From the NCBI GenBank assembly GCA_045576355.1, contig JAZNGG010000016.1, positions 50,378-114,377 on the forward strand: DNA of 64,000 bases. Reading direction: 5' to 3'. Shown one piece after another: positions 41,535-51,109 of this stretch. Every line of letters begins with the position of its first letter. The stretch's first letter is position 1. The stretch is from Liminaster sp045576355. GTDB taxonomy: Bacteria; Bacteroidota; Bacteroidia; Bacteroidales; UBA3663. A program made the translations under genes and the position numbers. A model generated the notes under the pieces. It saw nothing but the letters and a program-made list of their open reading frames with translations. It had not been told where the DNA came from and made no database searches.

Positions 41535-44195
41535 TTACTCATTGTGCATAAAAGAGAATACTGGTTTAATGTCTAGTTCTCTATTCTCATTATCAAAACT
41601 CATTTTTGTAGGCATAGAAACTTCAATATGCGTAAGCTTTTGTAATGTAATACTTTCTTGAAGTAATGCTTCGCATAATTCATCTTCTATGTATGTTTGA
41701 ATCGCTCGTTTTATGGGACGAGCACCAAAATGCTTATCGTATCCTTTATCTGCAATAAAATCCTTTACCTCTTTTGATATTGTAATACTATATCCCATAT
41801 TATGTATTCGGGAATTAAACTTTTCGATTTCTAATTCTACAATCTTCCTAATGTCTTCTTTGGAAAGGTGTTCAAATGTTATTATATCATCGATTCTATT
41901 TAAGAATTCCGGGGAAAATGTCTTGTTAAGTGCTTTCTTAATAACACTTTCTGCCATTTTCTTTTCGGATTCTATCTCATTGTTTCTAAATCCAATACCA
42001 TTCCCGAAGTCTTTTAATTGCCGACTTCCGACATTGGAGGTCATAATTAATATGCAATTTTTGAAATTAATGCGACGACCCCATGAATCAGTGATGTGAC
42101 CCTCATCAAAAATTTGCAATAGAATATTAAATACATCAGGATGAGCTTTTTCTATCTCATCAAAAAGAATGACAGAGTATGGTTTACGACGCACCTTTTC
42201 TGTTAATTGACCTGCTTCATCATACCCTACGTAACCAGGAGGTGCTCCAACTAATCGACTAACGGTGTGCTTCTCCATATATTCACTCATGTCAATTCGG
42301 ATTAAATTATCTTTGTTAGCAAAAAGAGTTTCTGCTATTCCTTTTGCTAAATATGTTTTGCCAACACCGGTAGGACCTAAAAAGAGAAATGTCCCTATGG
42401 GTTTATTAGGATCTTTTAATCCTATTCGATTCCTTTGAATCGCTCTTACTATTTTTTGAATAGCATCCTTTTGACCAATGATTTGTTGGTTTAGTGTATG
42501 TTGGAGTGTAAGTAGTTTTTGACTTTCTGATGTAGCTACTTTTTGCACGGGAATACCACTGATGGAAGCAACAACGTCTGCAATATTATTTTCGTCTACT
42601 ATATGAGGTGTTTCTTTCTGTCGTTTGAGCCATTGCTCTTTAGCTTCTTTTAATTTTGTCTCTAATTGTCGTTGTTGATCTCGATAATTAGCCGCATCTT
42701 CGAAGTTTTGGAACTTTATGGCTTCGTCTTTTTGTTTTTTGATGCGATTAATCTCTGTTTCAAAATTATCAATGTCTTCTGGAATATTCATGTTGAGCAT
42801 ATGAACGCGAGATCCTGCTTCATCAAGAGCATCTATAGCTTTGTCTGGAAAATTTCGGTCAGAAACATAACGATCAGTTAAATTTACACAGGCTGAAAGA
42901 GCTTTGTTTGTAAATAAAACATTGTGGTGTTCTTCATAACGTGATTTGATGTTTTGTAGTATGTGGATAGTATCATCAATAGATGTAGGCTCGACGATTA
43001 TTTTTTGAAAACGTCGTTCTAATGCACTATCTTTCTCAATGCTTTGTCTATACTCTTCTAATGTAGTAGCGCCTATGCATTGTATTTCTCCACGACTTAA
43101 TGCCGGTTTTAGTATGTTGGCTGCGTCCATATTCCCTTGAGAATTACCCGCACCTACCATCGTATGTATTTCATCAATAAAAAGAATAATATCTTTATTT
43201 CGTTTAAGTTCTTTGATGAGCATTTTTAATCGTTCTTCAAATTGTCCCCTATATTTAGTCCCAGCTATGATAGCTGCTAAGTCTAATGAAACAACTCGTT
43301 TGTCTTGGAGCAACCAAGGAATTTTCTTTTGGGCTATTAGTTGAGCTAGTCCTTCCACAATAGCACTTTTTCCTACTCCAGCTTCTCCAATGAGTATTGG
43401 ATTATTTTTGCGACGACGGGTAAGTATTTGCATTAACCGTTCGATTTCTGAAGTTCTGCCAACTACCGGATCCAATTTCCCTTCTTCAGCTGCTTGAGTA
43501 ATGTCAAAACTGAAACTGTCTAGTATAGGTGTTTCGTTTTTTATTTGAATATCTGTCGCTTGATTTACTTCTCTTTTATTAAAATGTGAATTTTCTGGAT
43601 ACGATGTCTCGCAATCTTCCTCATCTTCGATCATTGTTACTTTATTAGGATTAGGAAGAGTTGTTGTTCGTAATTCTTCAGTTGAATCATACGAGTTGTT
43701 TGTAGCTATTAGTCTATGAAAAGAGCTATAATTAACATCATATTCATCTAATAATCGGCTAACAATACCTTTACTATCTTTTAACATAGCCAAAAGAAGG
43801 TGTTCTGAATCAGTCTCCTTACTTCTCATCATGCGTGCTTCGAGTTGAGAAATTTTTATCGTTCGATCGCTCGCTTTATCCATTATAATAACATTATTGT
43901 TATCATTGGTATTTTTATTGTTGGAATGAATTGATGAGCTATCTTGTAGAGATAGATGTATTATATCTGAAGAGGCTGTTTGTGGTTGTTGGGATAGATA
44001 TCCTTCTAATTTGTGTTTTAAAGAAGAAAAATCTACTCCTGCACGTGCCAATGTTTCTATAGCTATACCTTTTCCATCCTTAATTATTCCAAGTAAAAAA
44101 TGTTCCGGGCGGATAATGGGTTGGTGAAGACGATTTGCCTCGTCTTTGCTATAAAGAAGTATCTGTTTGATTTTATTGGTGATATGATTATTCAT
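41535..44195 (-). CDS. clpC: Clp ATPase with UVR domain (ClpC type)
   Basis: This is an 886-residue Hsp100 unfoldase that feeds substrates to ClpP. It has two Clp-N repeats (1-145), AAA-1 (about 235-430: GEAGVGKSAIVEGLAQ, LFIDEIHTMVGAG), a UVR/coiled middle (about 490-540: INRIKKQKDEAIKFQNFEDA), and AAA-2 (GPTGVGKTYLAKGIAE, ILFDEIEKAHPDV). The short middle and UVR place it with ClpC rather than ClpB. A possible -7 element (TACATTTG, minus strand 44307-44314) with TTTG at 44337-44340 lies upstream. The partner ClpP is at 51 kb. Confidence 0.95.
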   Translation of the reverse strand: MNNHITNKIKQILLYSKDEANRLHQPIIRPEHFLLGIIKDGKGIAIETLARAGVDFSSLKHKLEGYLSQQPQTASSDIIHLSLQDSSSIHSNNKNTNDNNNVIIMDKASDRTIKISQLEARMMRSKETDSEHLLLAMLKDSKGIVSRLLDEYDVNYSSFHRLIATNNSYDSTEELRTTTLPNPNKVTMIEDEEDCETSYPENSHFNKREVNQATDIQIKNETPILDSFSFDITQAAEEGKLDPVVGRTSEIERLMQILTRRRKNNPILIGEAGVGKSAIVEGLAQLIAQKKIPWLLQDKRVVSLDLAAIIAGTKYRGQFEERLKMLIKELKRNKDIILFIDEIHTMVGAGNSQGNMDAANILKPALSRGEIQCIGATTLEEYRQSIEKDSALERRFQKIIVEPTSIDDTIHILQNIKSRYEEHHNVLFTNKALSACVNLTDRYVSDRNFPDKAIDALDEAGSRVHMLNMNIPEDIDNFETEINRIKKQKDEAIKFQNFEDAANYRDQQRQLETKLKEAKEQWLKRQKETPHIVDENNIADVVASISGIPVQKVATSESQKLLTLQHTLNQQIIGQKDAIQKIVRAIQRNRIGLKDPNKPIGTFLFLGPTGVGKTYLAKGIAETLFANKDNLIRIDMSEYMEKHTVSRLVGAPPGYVGYDEAGQLTEKVRRKPYSVILFDEIEKAHPDVFNILLQIFDEGHITDSWGRRINFKNCILIMTSNVGSRQLKDFGNGIGFRNNEIESEKKMAESVIKKALNKTFSPEFLNRIDDIITFEHLSKEDIRKIVELEIEKFNSRIHNMGYSITISKEVKDFIADKGYDKHFGARPIKRAIQTYIEDELCEALLQESITLQKLTHIEVSMPTKMSFDNENRELDIKPVFSFMHNE

Positions 44196-44418
44196 ATTTA
44201 AATATGATTCTAAATTATGAGATTCTAGAAAATCTTGTACATGATTATTGTATATAATCTCTATTGTGATTTGTGTAGAATCTTATTAGTATATTATTGA
44301 AGTTTGCAAATGTAATGATTTTCTTTTAATTTCTTTCAAATTGTAACAAATTATTAGACCCTATTGCTTAATATCCAGTAAAAAAGGATTGTAATCTGTT
44401 CAAACTATATTTTTATAC

Positions 44419-46074
44419 CTACCAGTTTATAGGGACGCAAAAATTCATAATCTGATTAGTTTCAGGATGATTGAATTGTATGGTTTCTGCATGTAGCATA
44501 AGACGACTATTGTAAATATCATTCATCTTATATGAATAGAGTGATTCTCCTACTATAGGACTATTTAGTCCACGTATGTGAGAAGAATGAACTCTTAATT
44601 GATGTGTTCTTCCTGTCAATGGTGTGAATGATATAAGTGTTTCACCTTTGTGCTTTTCTATAACTTTGTAACGGGTTATAGCAACTTTTCCAAAAGAATA
44701 ATCTACATTTTGGTATGGACGAATGGTAGGATTTGGACATATCGGAAGGGAAATAATTCCTTGATGAGTAATGATTTCTTTTTCTAATTTTGCAATGTAT
44801 TTTTTTATGACTCTACGTTCGGTAAATTGTTTTTGTAGAAATTCATACGCATTTATTGTTTTTGCTATTACTAAAAGTCCCGATGTATCCATGTCTAAGC
44901 GGTGTACTGGTATAAGAAAGGATCTAGAAGGAGAAGTTGATTTTATAAGGTCACAGATCGTTAGGCTATTCTCTTTTCCTTTGGTAGATAGTACACCTAT
45001 AGGTTTATTGACGACTATTAAAGAGTTATCTTCATATAGAATGTTTATCTTCTTAATGTCTTTATTAGATAATAATCTCGGTTGAGGATAGTTGATTTTT
45101 ATCCCTTTCAACATAAATGATAGGATAGGAGCACATTTGTCTAAACAAGAAGAATAAAATTGCCCATGTTTGCGAGGCTCTGAATGAGGAGTTTTACCAT
45201 ACCAAAATTCTGAAATAGAGATGGGTGTAAGCTGATGAGTAAAAGCATATTGTAGGAGTTTCGGTGCTGCACATTCTCCTGCACCACTAGGAGGTGTTTT
45301 GATGGGAGATTGGCTAAAAATTTCTAACAGATTATTTCTTTGAGATAATCTATTATGTATTATAAAGTGCTCGAAAATTTTTTGTTGCAAAGAATGTGAA
45401 CATCGTTTTCGCTCTTGTTTTAAGTCTGTTATTTTTTGTGTAAGAGACTCCTCTTCTAATTTAATTATCATAACCTCTTTTTCATACCGTTTTTTTATTC
45501 GATTGTATTCCGCTTTAAGAAATTGGCTTTCTTTAATTAAGTCTAATTCTGTTTTTTTATCAACTCCATAATATCTTTTCTGGTCACGTATAGATTTTGC
45601 TTCTATTAGCTTTTGCTTGAATGCTTTAAGAGTTTGGTTCATTTCTATCTCTTTTTCTAATCGCATGCTTTGAATAGATTTTAGATAAGAGTCTTCTTCT
45701 ATGTTAAGTATCTTTTTATTGAGAGTTGTAATATACTCTTCTTCTTTTTTATAAAAGTTCAGAGGATGTGAAAGGTTATAAATGGGAGGAACGAAAAAGT
45801 TATTATGTTCTTTAAATAATAGATTTCCGGAATATGCAGCTAAATAATATATCTCTCCATTGTTATCTTTTACTATTAAAACTCCAAGCATTTTACCTTG
45901 AGAAAAAGCATCATTCCATTTAGTATCGGAATTGATATATGATATGATTTTTTGTGCTGCAATTATACAAAGAGGATGAGGTTTATAAAAAAATGGATTA
46001 TTCATTCTTTCTGGAAGGTTTATATTTGAAATTTCCTGTTGTTGAAATGAATGGACTATTATGTTATTTTTCAT
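44419..46074 (-). CDS. RluA-family pseudouridine synthase with long N-terminal extension
   Basis: The ATG at 46074 (MKNNIIVHSFQQQEISNINL) gives 551 residues. The C-terminal half (about 320-551) is RluA-like: ILYEDNSLIVVNKPIGVLST, VHRLDMDTSGLLVIAK with the catalytic Asp, and TGRTHQLRVHSSHI. The N-terminal half is additional: a mixed domain (30-115: NGEIYYLAAYSGN) and a Lys/Glu-rich coiled coil (about 130-250). Some RNA-modifying relatives in Bacteroidota share this length. It probably modifies rRNA or tRNA uridine; the target is unknown. Confidence 0.88.
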   Translation of the reverse strand: MKNNIIVHSFQQQEISNINLPERMNNPFFYKPHPLCIIAAQKIISYINSDTKWNDAFSQGKMLGVLIVKDNNGEIYYLAAYSGNLLFKEHNNFFVPPIYNLSHPLNFYKKEEEYITTLNKKILNIEEDSYLKSIQSMRLEKEIEMNQTLKAFKQKLIEAKSIRDQKRYYGVDKKTELDLIKESQFLKAEYNRIKKRYEKEVMIIKLEEESLTQKITDLKQERKRCSHSLQQKIFEHFIIHNRLSQRNNLLEIFSQSPIKTPPSGAGECAAPKLLQYAFTHQLTPISISEFWYGKTPHSEPRKHGQFYSSCLDKCAPILSFMLKGIKINYPQPRLLSNKDIKKINILYEDNSLIVVNKPIGVLSTKGKENSLTICDLIKSTSPSRSFLIPVHRLDMDTSGLLVIAKTINAYEFLQKQFTERRVIKKYIAKLEKEIITHQGIISLPICPNPTIRPYQNVDYSFGKVAITRYKVIEKHKGETLISFTPLTGRTHQLRVHSSHIRGLNSPIVGESLYSYKMNDIYNSRLMLHAETIQFNHPETNQIMNFCVPINW

Positions 46075-46154
46075 AAACGTATTCCTCTGTTTAAATCGAT
46101 TTTGAATTTTTAATGAGCCCTTTTGAATAAAGTTTTTGTGGAACAAAACTTAAG

Positions 46155-46185
46155 AAGGCTGTATCAATTGATACAGCCTTTAAAT
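46155..46185 (-). terminator. Terminator downstream of pnp
   Basis: AAGGCTGTATCAATTGATAC and the following AGCCTT form a 26-bp perfect palindrome at 46155-46180, 32 nt past the pnp stop. On the minus strand CTTAAG and a T-containing stretch follow. Confidence 0.7.
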
Positions 46186-46211
46186 ATATAGTTAGGTTTG
46201 GAGTTTTTTGG

Positions 46212-48491
46212 TTATTCTTCAATACCTCCTCGATTATCTGGGCGAGAATAACTGCCTCCATTATTATGGCGATCTCTTCGAATTGGCCGTTCACCGCGAT
46301 ATTGTCTTTCTCCGCGCTCTGATCTTGGAGAACGAGGTAGAAGGTCTTCATAACCCTCCGGTTTGGGTTTAAGTATTTTTGTGGATAATCTATATTTACC
46401 TGTTTTCTTATCGATTTCAATCAATTTAACAGTTAATATATCGCCCTCTTTAATCCCTGTCTCCTCAATTGTATTATAACGTTTCCAATCTATTTCTGAT
46501 ATATGCAATAAACCATCTTTGCCTGGCATAAATTCAATAAATGCTCCGAAAGATTGAACGTTTTTTACAGGACCGGTGTAGATTTCTCCCTCCTCAGGAA
46601 CTGCAACGATGGCTTTAATTTTTGAGACCGCTGCTTCTATTGCAGACTTATTTGCTGCAGATACAGCAACATGGCCTTTACCATCAATTTCATCTATAGT
46701 AACTATTGCACCTGTCTCTTCTTGAATCCCTTGAATGATTTTTCCACCAGGACCAATTACAGCTCCGATAAACTCTTTATCAATATCAAACGCGACTAAG
46801 CGTGGCGCATGTTCTTTTAAATCTTCTCGGTGTGAAGGTTGAGCCTCTAACATCTTATTGAGGATGTGTGTGCGACCCTCTTTCGCTTGAAGCAGTGCTT
46901 TTTCTAAGATTTCATAAGAAAGGCCATTACATTTGATATCCATTTGAGTGGCTGTAATTCCTTTTTCTGTACCAGTTACTTTGAAATCCATATCTCCTAA
47001 GTGATCTTCATCTCCTAGAATGTCACTTAAAATAGCATATTTGTCTGAATTTTCATCTTTAATAAGTCCCATAGCAATGCCGGAAACAGGACGAATCATA
47101 GGAATACCAGCATCCCTCATTGCAAGGGTAGCTCCACAAGTACTAGCCATTGAGGATGAACCATTAGATTCGAAGATATCTGAAACCACACGTACTGTAT
47201 AAGGATAGTTTGCAGGAATCATTCCTTTAACAGCTCTCCAGGCTAAATGTCCATGGCCGATTTCTCGACGACCAACACCTCGTTGAGGTTTAGCTTCTCC
47301 TGTAGAAAATGGAGGGAAGTTGTAGTGTAAAAGGAATCGATCATATCCTTGACGAAGTGTGTCATCAATCATTTTTTCATCAAGTTTTGTACCCAAAGTA
47401 CAAGTCACAAGTGCTTGTGTTTCGCCTCTAGTGAATACAGCAGAACCATGGGGTCCGGGAATGTAGTCTGGTTCAATCCAAATTGCTCGAACATCTGTTG
47501 TAGCGCGTCCATCTAAGCGAGTTCCTTCATCAAGGACACATCTACGCATGGCATCTCGCTCAACATCATGGTAATAACGTTTAACCATACCGATGACCTC
47601 TTCGTTTTCTTGTTGCTCTTCGGTTAAATAATTTTCAATATAGTTATTGCATATAGCTTCAAAAGCTTCTCCTCGTTCATGTTTATTTTTATTTCCACTT
47701 CTTGCTATAGCATAAGAAGCATCATAACACTTAGAGTTTATATCAGCACGAAGATTTTCATCATTAACTTCATGGCAGTATTCCATAATAGGCTTATTAA
47801 CAGCCTCCATCAATTCCTTTTGTATAAGACAATGATTTTTAATAGCATTATGAGCTGCCTTTAGAGCATTAAGAAGATCGTATTCAGAGACTTCATCCAT
47901 CTCCCCTTCAACCATCATAATGTTATCATATGTAGCACCAACCATCAGATCCATATCTGCGGATGCCATTTGTTCAAAGGTAGGGTCAATGACAAATTCT
48001 CCATTGATACGAGCAACACGAACTTCAGAAATAGGACCTTCAAAAGGAATGCCTGAAACTGCCATTGCAGCAGATGCTGCTAGTCCTGCTAAAGCATCAG
48101 GCTGATTAACTTTATCTGTAGAGTATAAGGTAACATTGACAAATGTTTCTGCATGATAATTTGAAGGAAATAGTGGACGAAGAGCGCGATCAATTAATCG
48201 GGATACCAAAATTTCATAATCAGATGCTTTTCCTTCTCTTTTTGTAAACCCTCCGGGAAAACGTCCGGCAGAAGCATATTTCTCTTTGTATTCTACTGTT
48301 AAGGGCATGAAATCTGTCCCTGGAGCCGCGTTTTTTGCTGTACATACTGTAGCAAGCAACATTGTGCCGCCCATACGCAATTCGACAGCACCATCAGCTT
48401 GTTTGGCTAATTTGCCTGTCTCTAGTGTGATGGTTCTCCCATCACTTAACGTAATTGTTTTTTTAATTGGATTTACCAACGGATTTACCAT
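46212..48491 (-). CDS. pnp: Polynucleotide phosphorylase
   Basis: It degrades RNA 3'-5' by phosphorolysis. Starting at the ATG at 48491 (MVNPLVNPIKKTITLSDGRT) there are 759 residues: two RNase PH-like domains (FMPLTVEYKEKYA, GRFPGGFTKREGK; GTRLDGRATTDVRAIW, HGSAVFTRGETQAL), a KH domain (VIGPGGKIIQGIQEETGA) and an S1 domain (IYTGPVKNVQSFGAFIEF), with a basic RG-rich tail. A six-residue extension to 48509 is unlikely. A -7 element (TATCTTTG, minus strand 48523-48530) lies upstream. Confidence 0.97.
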   Translation of the reverse strand: MVNPLVNPIKKTITLSDGRTITLETGKLAKQADGAVELRMGGTMLLATVCTAKNAAPGTDFMPLTVEYKEKYASAGRFPGGFTKREGKASDYEILVSRLIDRALRPLFPSNYHAETFVNVTLYSTDKVNQPDALAGLAASAAMAVSGIPFEGPISEVRVARINGEFVIDPTFEQMASADMDLMVGATYDNIMMVEGEMDEVSEYDLLNALKAAHNAIKNHCLIQKELMEAVNKPIMEYCHEVNDENLRADINSKCYDASYAIARSGNKNKHERGEAFEAICNNYIENYLTEEQQENEEVIGMVKRYYHDVERDAMRRCVLDEGTRLDGRATTDVRAIWIEPDYIPGPHGSAVFTRGETQALVTCTLGTKLDEKMIDDTLRQGYDRFLLHYNFPPFSTGEAKPQRGVGRREIGHGHLAWRAVKGMIPANYPYTVRVVSDIFESNGSSSMASTCGATLAMRDAGIPMIRPVSGIAMGLIKDENSDKYAILSDILGDEDHLGDMDFKVTGTEKGITATQMDIKCNGLSYEILEKALLQAKEGRTHILNKMLEAQPSHREDLKEHAPRLVAFDIDKEFIGAVIGPGGKIIQGIQEETGAIVTIDEIDGKGHVAVSAANKSAIEAAVSKIKAIVAVPEEGEIYTGPVKNVQSFGAFIEFMPGKDGLLHISEIDWKRYNTIEETGIKEGDILTVKLIEIDKKTGKYRLSTKILKPKPEGYEDLLPRSPRSERGERQYRGERPIRRDRHNNGGSYSRPDNRGGIEE

Positions 48492-48600
48492 AATAATTAA
48501 ATTTTTCACACTTAAATTCCTGCAAAGATAATAAAAAAAAGAATATTATTTACTTTTTCAGTAAAACTTTTCAAAAAATAACGCAAAATTTCTTTTTTAT

Positions 48601-48631
48601 TTGTTTGAAGTTATAATTATACCTATATTTG
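48601..48631 (+). promoter_or_regulatory. Bacteroidota-type promoter of the lipoprotein gene
   Basis: TTG at 48601-48603 and TATATTTG at 48624-48631 are 20 nt apart. Transcription should begin near 48638. Confidence 0.65.
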
Positions 48632-48643
48632 CAGAGCAAAATA

Positions 48644-48700
48644 AGCAGGTCTATGAACGGAATTGGTTAATAACGAACTCATAGACTGCTAAATTTTTTT
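48644..48700 (+). terminator. Leader hairpin with T run (possible attenuator or short RNA)
   Basis: AGCAGGTCTATGA (48644-48656) pairs with TCATAGACTGCT (48679-48690) with one bulge, followed by AAATTTTTTTAT. It lies directly after the promoter and about 60 nt before the ATG of the lipoprotein gene, so it could stop most transcripts or make a 60-nt RNA. Confidence 0.6.
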
Positions 48701-48761
48701 ATATTATTATTAAACAAAATAATTTTAAAATCATTTATTTTTTTATACCGATAATGAATCA

Positions 48762-49985
48762 ATGAAACGTTATATTTGCTATATTAATTTTTTAATTCTT
48801 TTATGCATTGCTGCAAGTTGTAAAAATAGTGATAATTCTCATCAACAGGTAGGAATTGTTGAAGGTGTAGTAAATAATGCCGAAGGAGAACTGCTCTTAA
48901 TTGAACATATTGGGGCAGGGAAACCGGTTATTATTGATTCGTTAAGGTTAAATGCTCAAGGTAAATTTGTTTTTAAATCGAAGTTGGAAAAAGGCCCTGA
49001 TTTTTTCTGTCTTCGTATTAAGTCAAAATTTATTCCTATTGTATTTGATTCGTTAAATACATTTGTTGAAGTTAATAGTGATTGGAAAGATGGTTTTGCT
49101 TCTTCTTATTCGGTATCTAATGATTTAAATGCTCAAATCAAAACCGTTTCTAATAATAATGCTATTTTGCAAGAAAGAGTTTTAAATGTTAATTTAGCCT
49201 TAAAAGATGGTCGAATTTCAGCTGAAATAGCTCGTGATTCAATTGAGTCTTTAATTACTTCGTATAAAAATGAGGCGTTAGAGAATTATATTTATGTTTC
49301 TCCTGCTTCTCCAATTTCTTATTATCTCCTTTTTCAAAGAGTTGCAGGTGTGTTGTTGTTTGATCCATTAAATCCAATAGATAATCGCGCTTTTGGGGCT
49401 GTGGCGACTAGTTGGAAGTATAATTATCCTCAGTCTCCGAGGTGTAAATCTTTAGAAAAACTTACTCTTGAAGGGTTGGCTTTAAGAAAAATGAATTTAC
49501 AAAATATTGCAGAAACAGATTCTTTGATGCAGTCCAAAGTAGAGGTTAGAGAATATTTTGATATAGTTCTACCTAATTTCCGAGATGAAAAAATATCATT
49601 ATCATCTATTGTAGATACTCATAAAAAGATTGTATTGTTAGATTTTACTTCATATGCTCTTTCTTCTTCAGCTGTTCATAATATGAAATTAGCGGATGTG
49701 TATGAAAAATTTAAACATAAAGGGATTGAGATTTATCAAGTATGTATTGATATTGATGAAAACTTTTGGAAAGTTGGGGCAAGTAATGTGCCTTGGATTG
49801 CAGTTCGAGACAAAGAAACCAATATTTTAAATGATGGATCTATTTATTCGGTTTCAGCTTCAATGTATAATGTCTCTAAATTACCTATTACATATGTTTT
49901 TAATCAAGAGGGATCCATTGTAAGTAGGGTTGAAGATGATACAGAATTAGAGTCTATTGTAAAATCATTAATTATTAGTGATTAA
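48762..49985 (+). CDS. Lipoprotein with DUF4369-like and thioredoxin-fold domains, no CxxC
   Basis: The 407-residue protein has a lipoprotein signal (MKRYICYINFLILLCIAASC, with Cys20 as lipid site), an N-terminal beta-rich DUF4369-like domain (about 30-120: VEGVVNNAEGELLLIEHIG), a helical middle, and a C-terminal thioredoxin/TlpA-like fold (about 275-405). The redox motif expected in FWASWCGPC is replaced: IVLLDFTSYALSSSAVHNM has no Cys. It therefore cannot act as a thiol oxidoreductase through this site. Periplasmic side of the membrane; role unknown. Confidence 0.78.
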   Translation: MKRYICYINFLILLCIAASCKNSDNSHQQVGIVEGVVNNAEGELLLIEHIGAGKPVIIDSLRLNAQGKFVFKSKLEKGPDFFCLRIKSKFIPIVFDSLNTFVEVNSDWKDGFASSYSVSNDLNAQIKTVSNNNAILQERVLNVNLALKDGRISAEIARDSIESLITSYKNEALENYIYVSPASPISYYLLFQRVAGVLLFDPLNPIDNRAFGAVATSWKYNYPQSPRCKSLEKLTLEGLALRKMNLQNIAETDSLMQSKVEVREYFDIVLPNFRDEKISLSSIVDTHKKIVLLDFTSYALSSSAVHNMKLADVYEKFKHKGIEIYQVCIDIDENFWKVGASNVPWIAVRDKETNILNDGSIYSVSASMYNVSKLPITYVFNQEGSIVSRVEDDTELESIVKSLIISD

Positions 49986-50112
49986 CAAATAGATGATTAT
50001 TTTTAAATAATCCTTTCTCGACTTATTTCTTTAAGTCGTTCCCTTTTATAGTTTTAATAACGAACGTGATATTATTGACAATTTAAGTAAGAACATAATA
50101 AATATTTTAGTA

Positions 50113-50583
50113 ATGGCAGTAACTTATATGTCAGAGGAAGGTTACAAAAAAATCCTCGAAGAAATTGCTTATTTAGAAAGTGTTGAACGTCCTAAGATCT
50201 CCGCTCAAATAGCAGAAGCACGTGATAAAGGTGATTTGTCTGAAAATGCAGAATATGATGCGGCAAAAGAAGCTCAAGGGATGTTAGAGTTGAAAATAGC
50301 AAAATTAAAGGACCAGGTTGCTAATGCTCGTATTATTGATGAGTCAAAATTACAGACTGATTCAATTCAAATTATGAGTAAAGTAACTCTTCGTAATACA
50401 AAAACTGAAAAAGAGATGGTATATTCGATTGTAGCAGAGAGTGAAGCCAATTTAAAAGAGGGTAAAATTTCTGTTACTACTCCTATTGCTAAAGCATTAT
50501 TGGGTAAAAAGGTGGGCGATGTAGTTGACGTAAAAGTTCCTGTCGGAATACAAACGTTTGAGGTATTAAACATTTCTATATAA
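50113..50583 (+). CDS. greA: Transcription elongation factor GreA
   Basis: GreA rescues stalled RNA polymerase by stimulating transcript cleavage. The 156-residue protein starts MAVTYMSEEGYKKILEEIAY and has the coiled-coil tip with acidic residues (ARDKGDLSENAEYDAAKEAQG) and the C-terminal FKBP-like domain (SPITTPIAKALLGKKVGDVV-like region). The second in-frame ATG is at 50128. It is 127 nt after the lipoprotein gene. Confidence 0.96.
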   Translation: MAVTYMSEEGYKKILEEIAYLESVERPKISAQIAEARDKGDLSENAEYDAAKEAQGMLELKIAKLKDQVANARIIDESKLQTDSIQIMSKVTLRNTKTEKEMVYSIVAESEANLKEGKISVTTPIAKALLGKKVGDVVDVKVPVGIQTFEVLNISI

Positions 50584-50631
50584 TAAAATTCTTTATATCT
50601 CATTTATTTGCTCTTTTTTAAATAATATATA

Positions 50632-51036
50632 ATGGCAACAATATTTTCAAAGATTATAGCAGGAGAGATACCTTGCTACAAAGTAGCAGAAAGTGATAAG
50701 TATTTTGCTTTTTTAGATATTAATCCGGTTACGAAAGGACATACTTTGGTTGTTCCTAAAAAAGAAGTTGATTATATTTTTGATCAAACAGATGAGGAAT
50801 TTTCAGAGCATTTCCTTTTTGCAAAACAAGTTGCTGCAGCTATTAAGAAAGTGATTTCTTGTAATCGTGTTGGGATTTGTGTTATGGGACTTGAAGTTCC
50901 CCATGCTCACATTCATCTTGTTCCTATTACTTCTGAAAGTGATATGGATTTCCGTAAAGAGCATTTGCAATTGTCTTCTATAGAAATGAAAGAAATTGCA
51001 TCATTGATAAAAATGGCTTTTGAAAGAAATAAGTAA
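50632..51036 (+). CDS. HIT-family nucleotide hydrolase
   Basis: The 134-residue protein starts MATIFSKIIAGEIPCYKVAE and carries the histidine triad HAHIHLVPI near residue 100, with the upstream FLDINPVTKGHTLVVPKKE typical of HINT-like proteins. They hydrolyse AMP-linked compounds such as adenosine phosphoramidates. It is 48 nt after greA and 73 nt before clpP. The substrate in vivo is not known. Confidence 0.93.
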   Translation: MATIFSKIIAGEIPCYKVAESDKYFAFLDINPVTKGHTLVVPKKEVDYIFDQTDEEFSEHFLFAKQVAAAIKKVISCNRVGICVMGLEVPHAHIHLVPITSESDMDFRKEHLQLSSIEMKEIASLIKMAFERNK

Positions 51037-51109
51037 TAATAATTTCGGATAATTATTCTAGAGAGATTGATATTGCTCTACAATCTATACTATTTTTAAA
51101 TTTTTAGAT

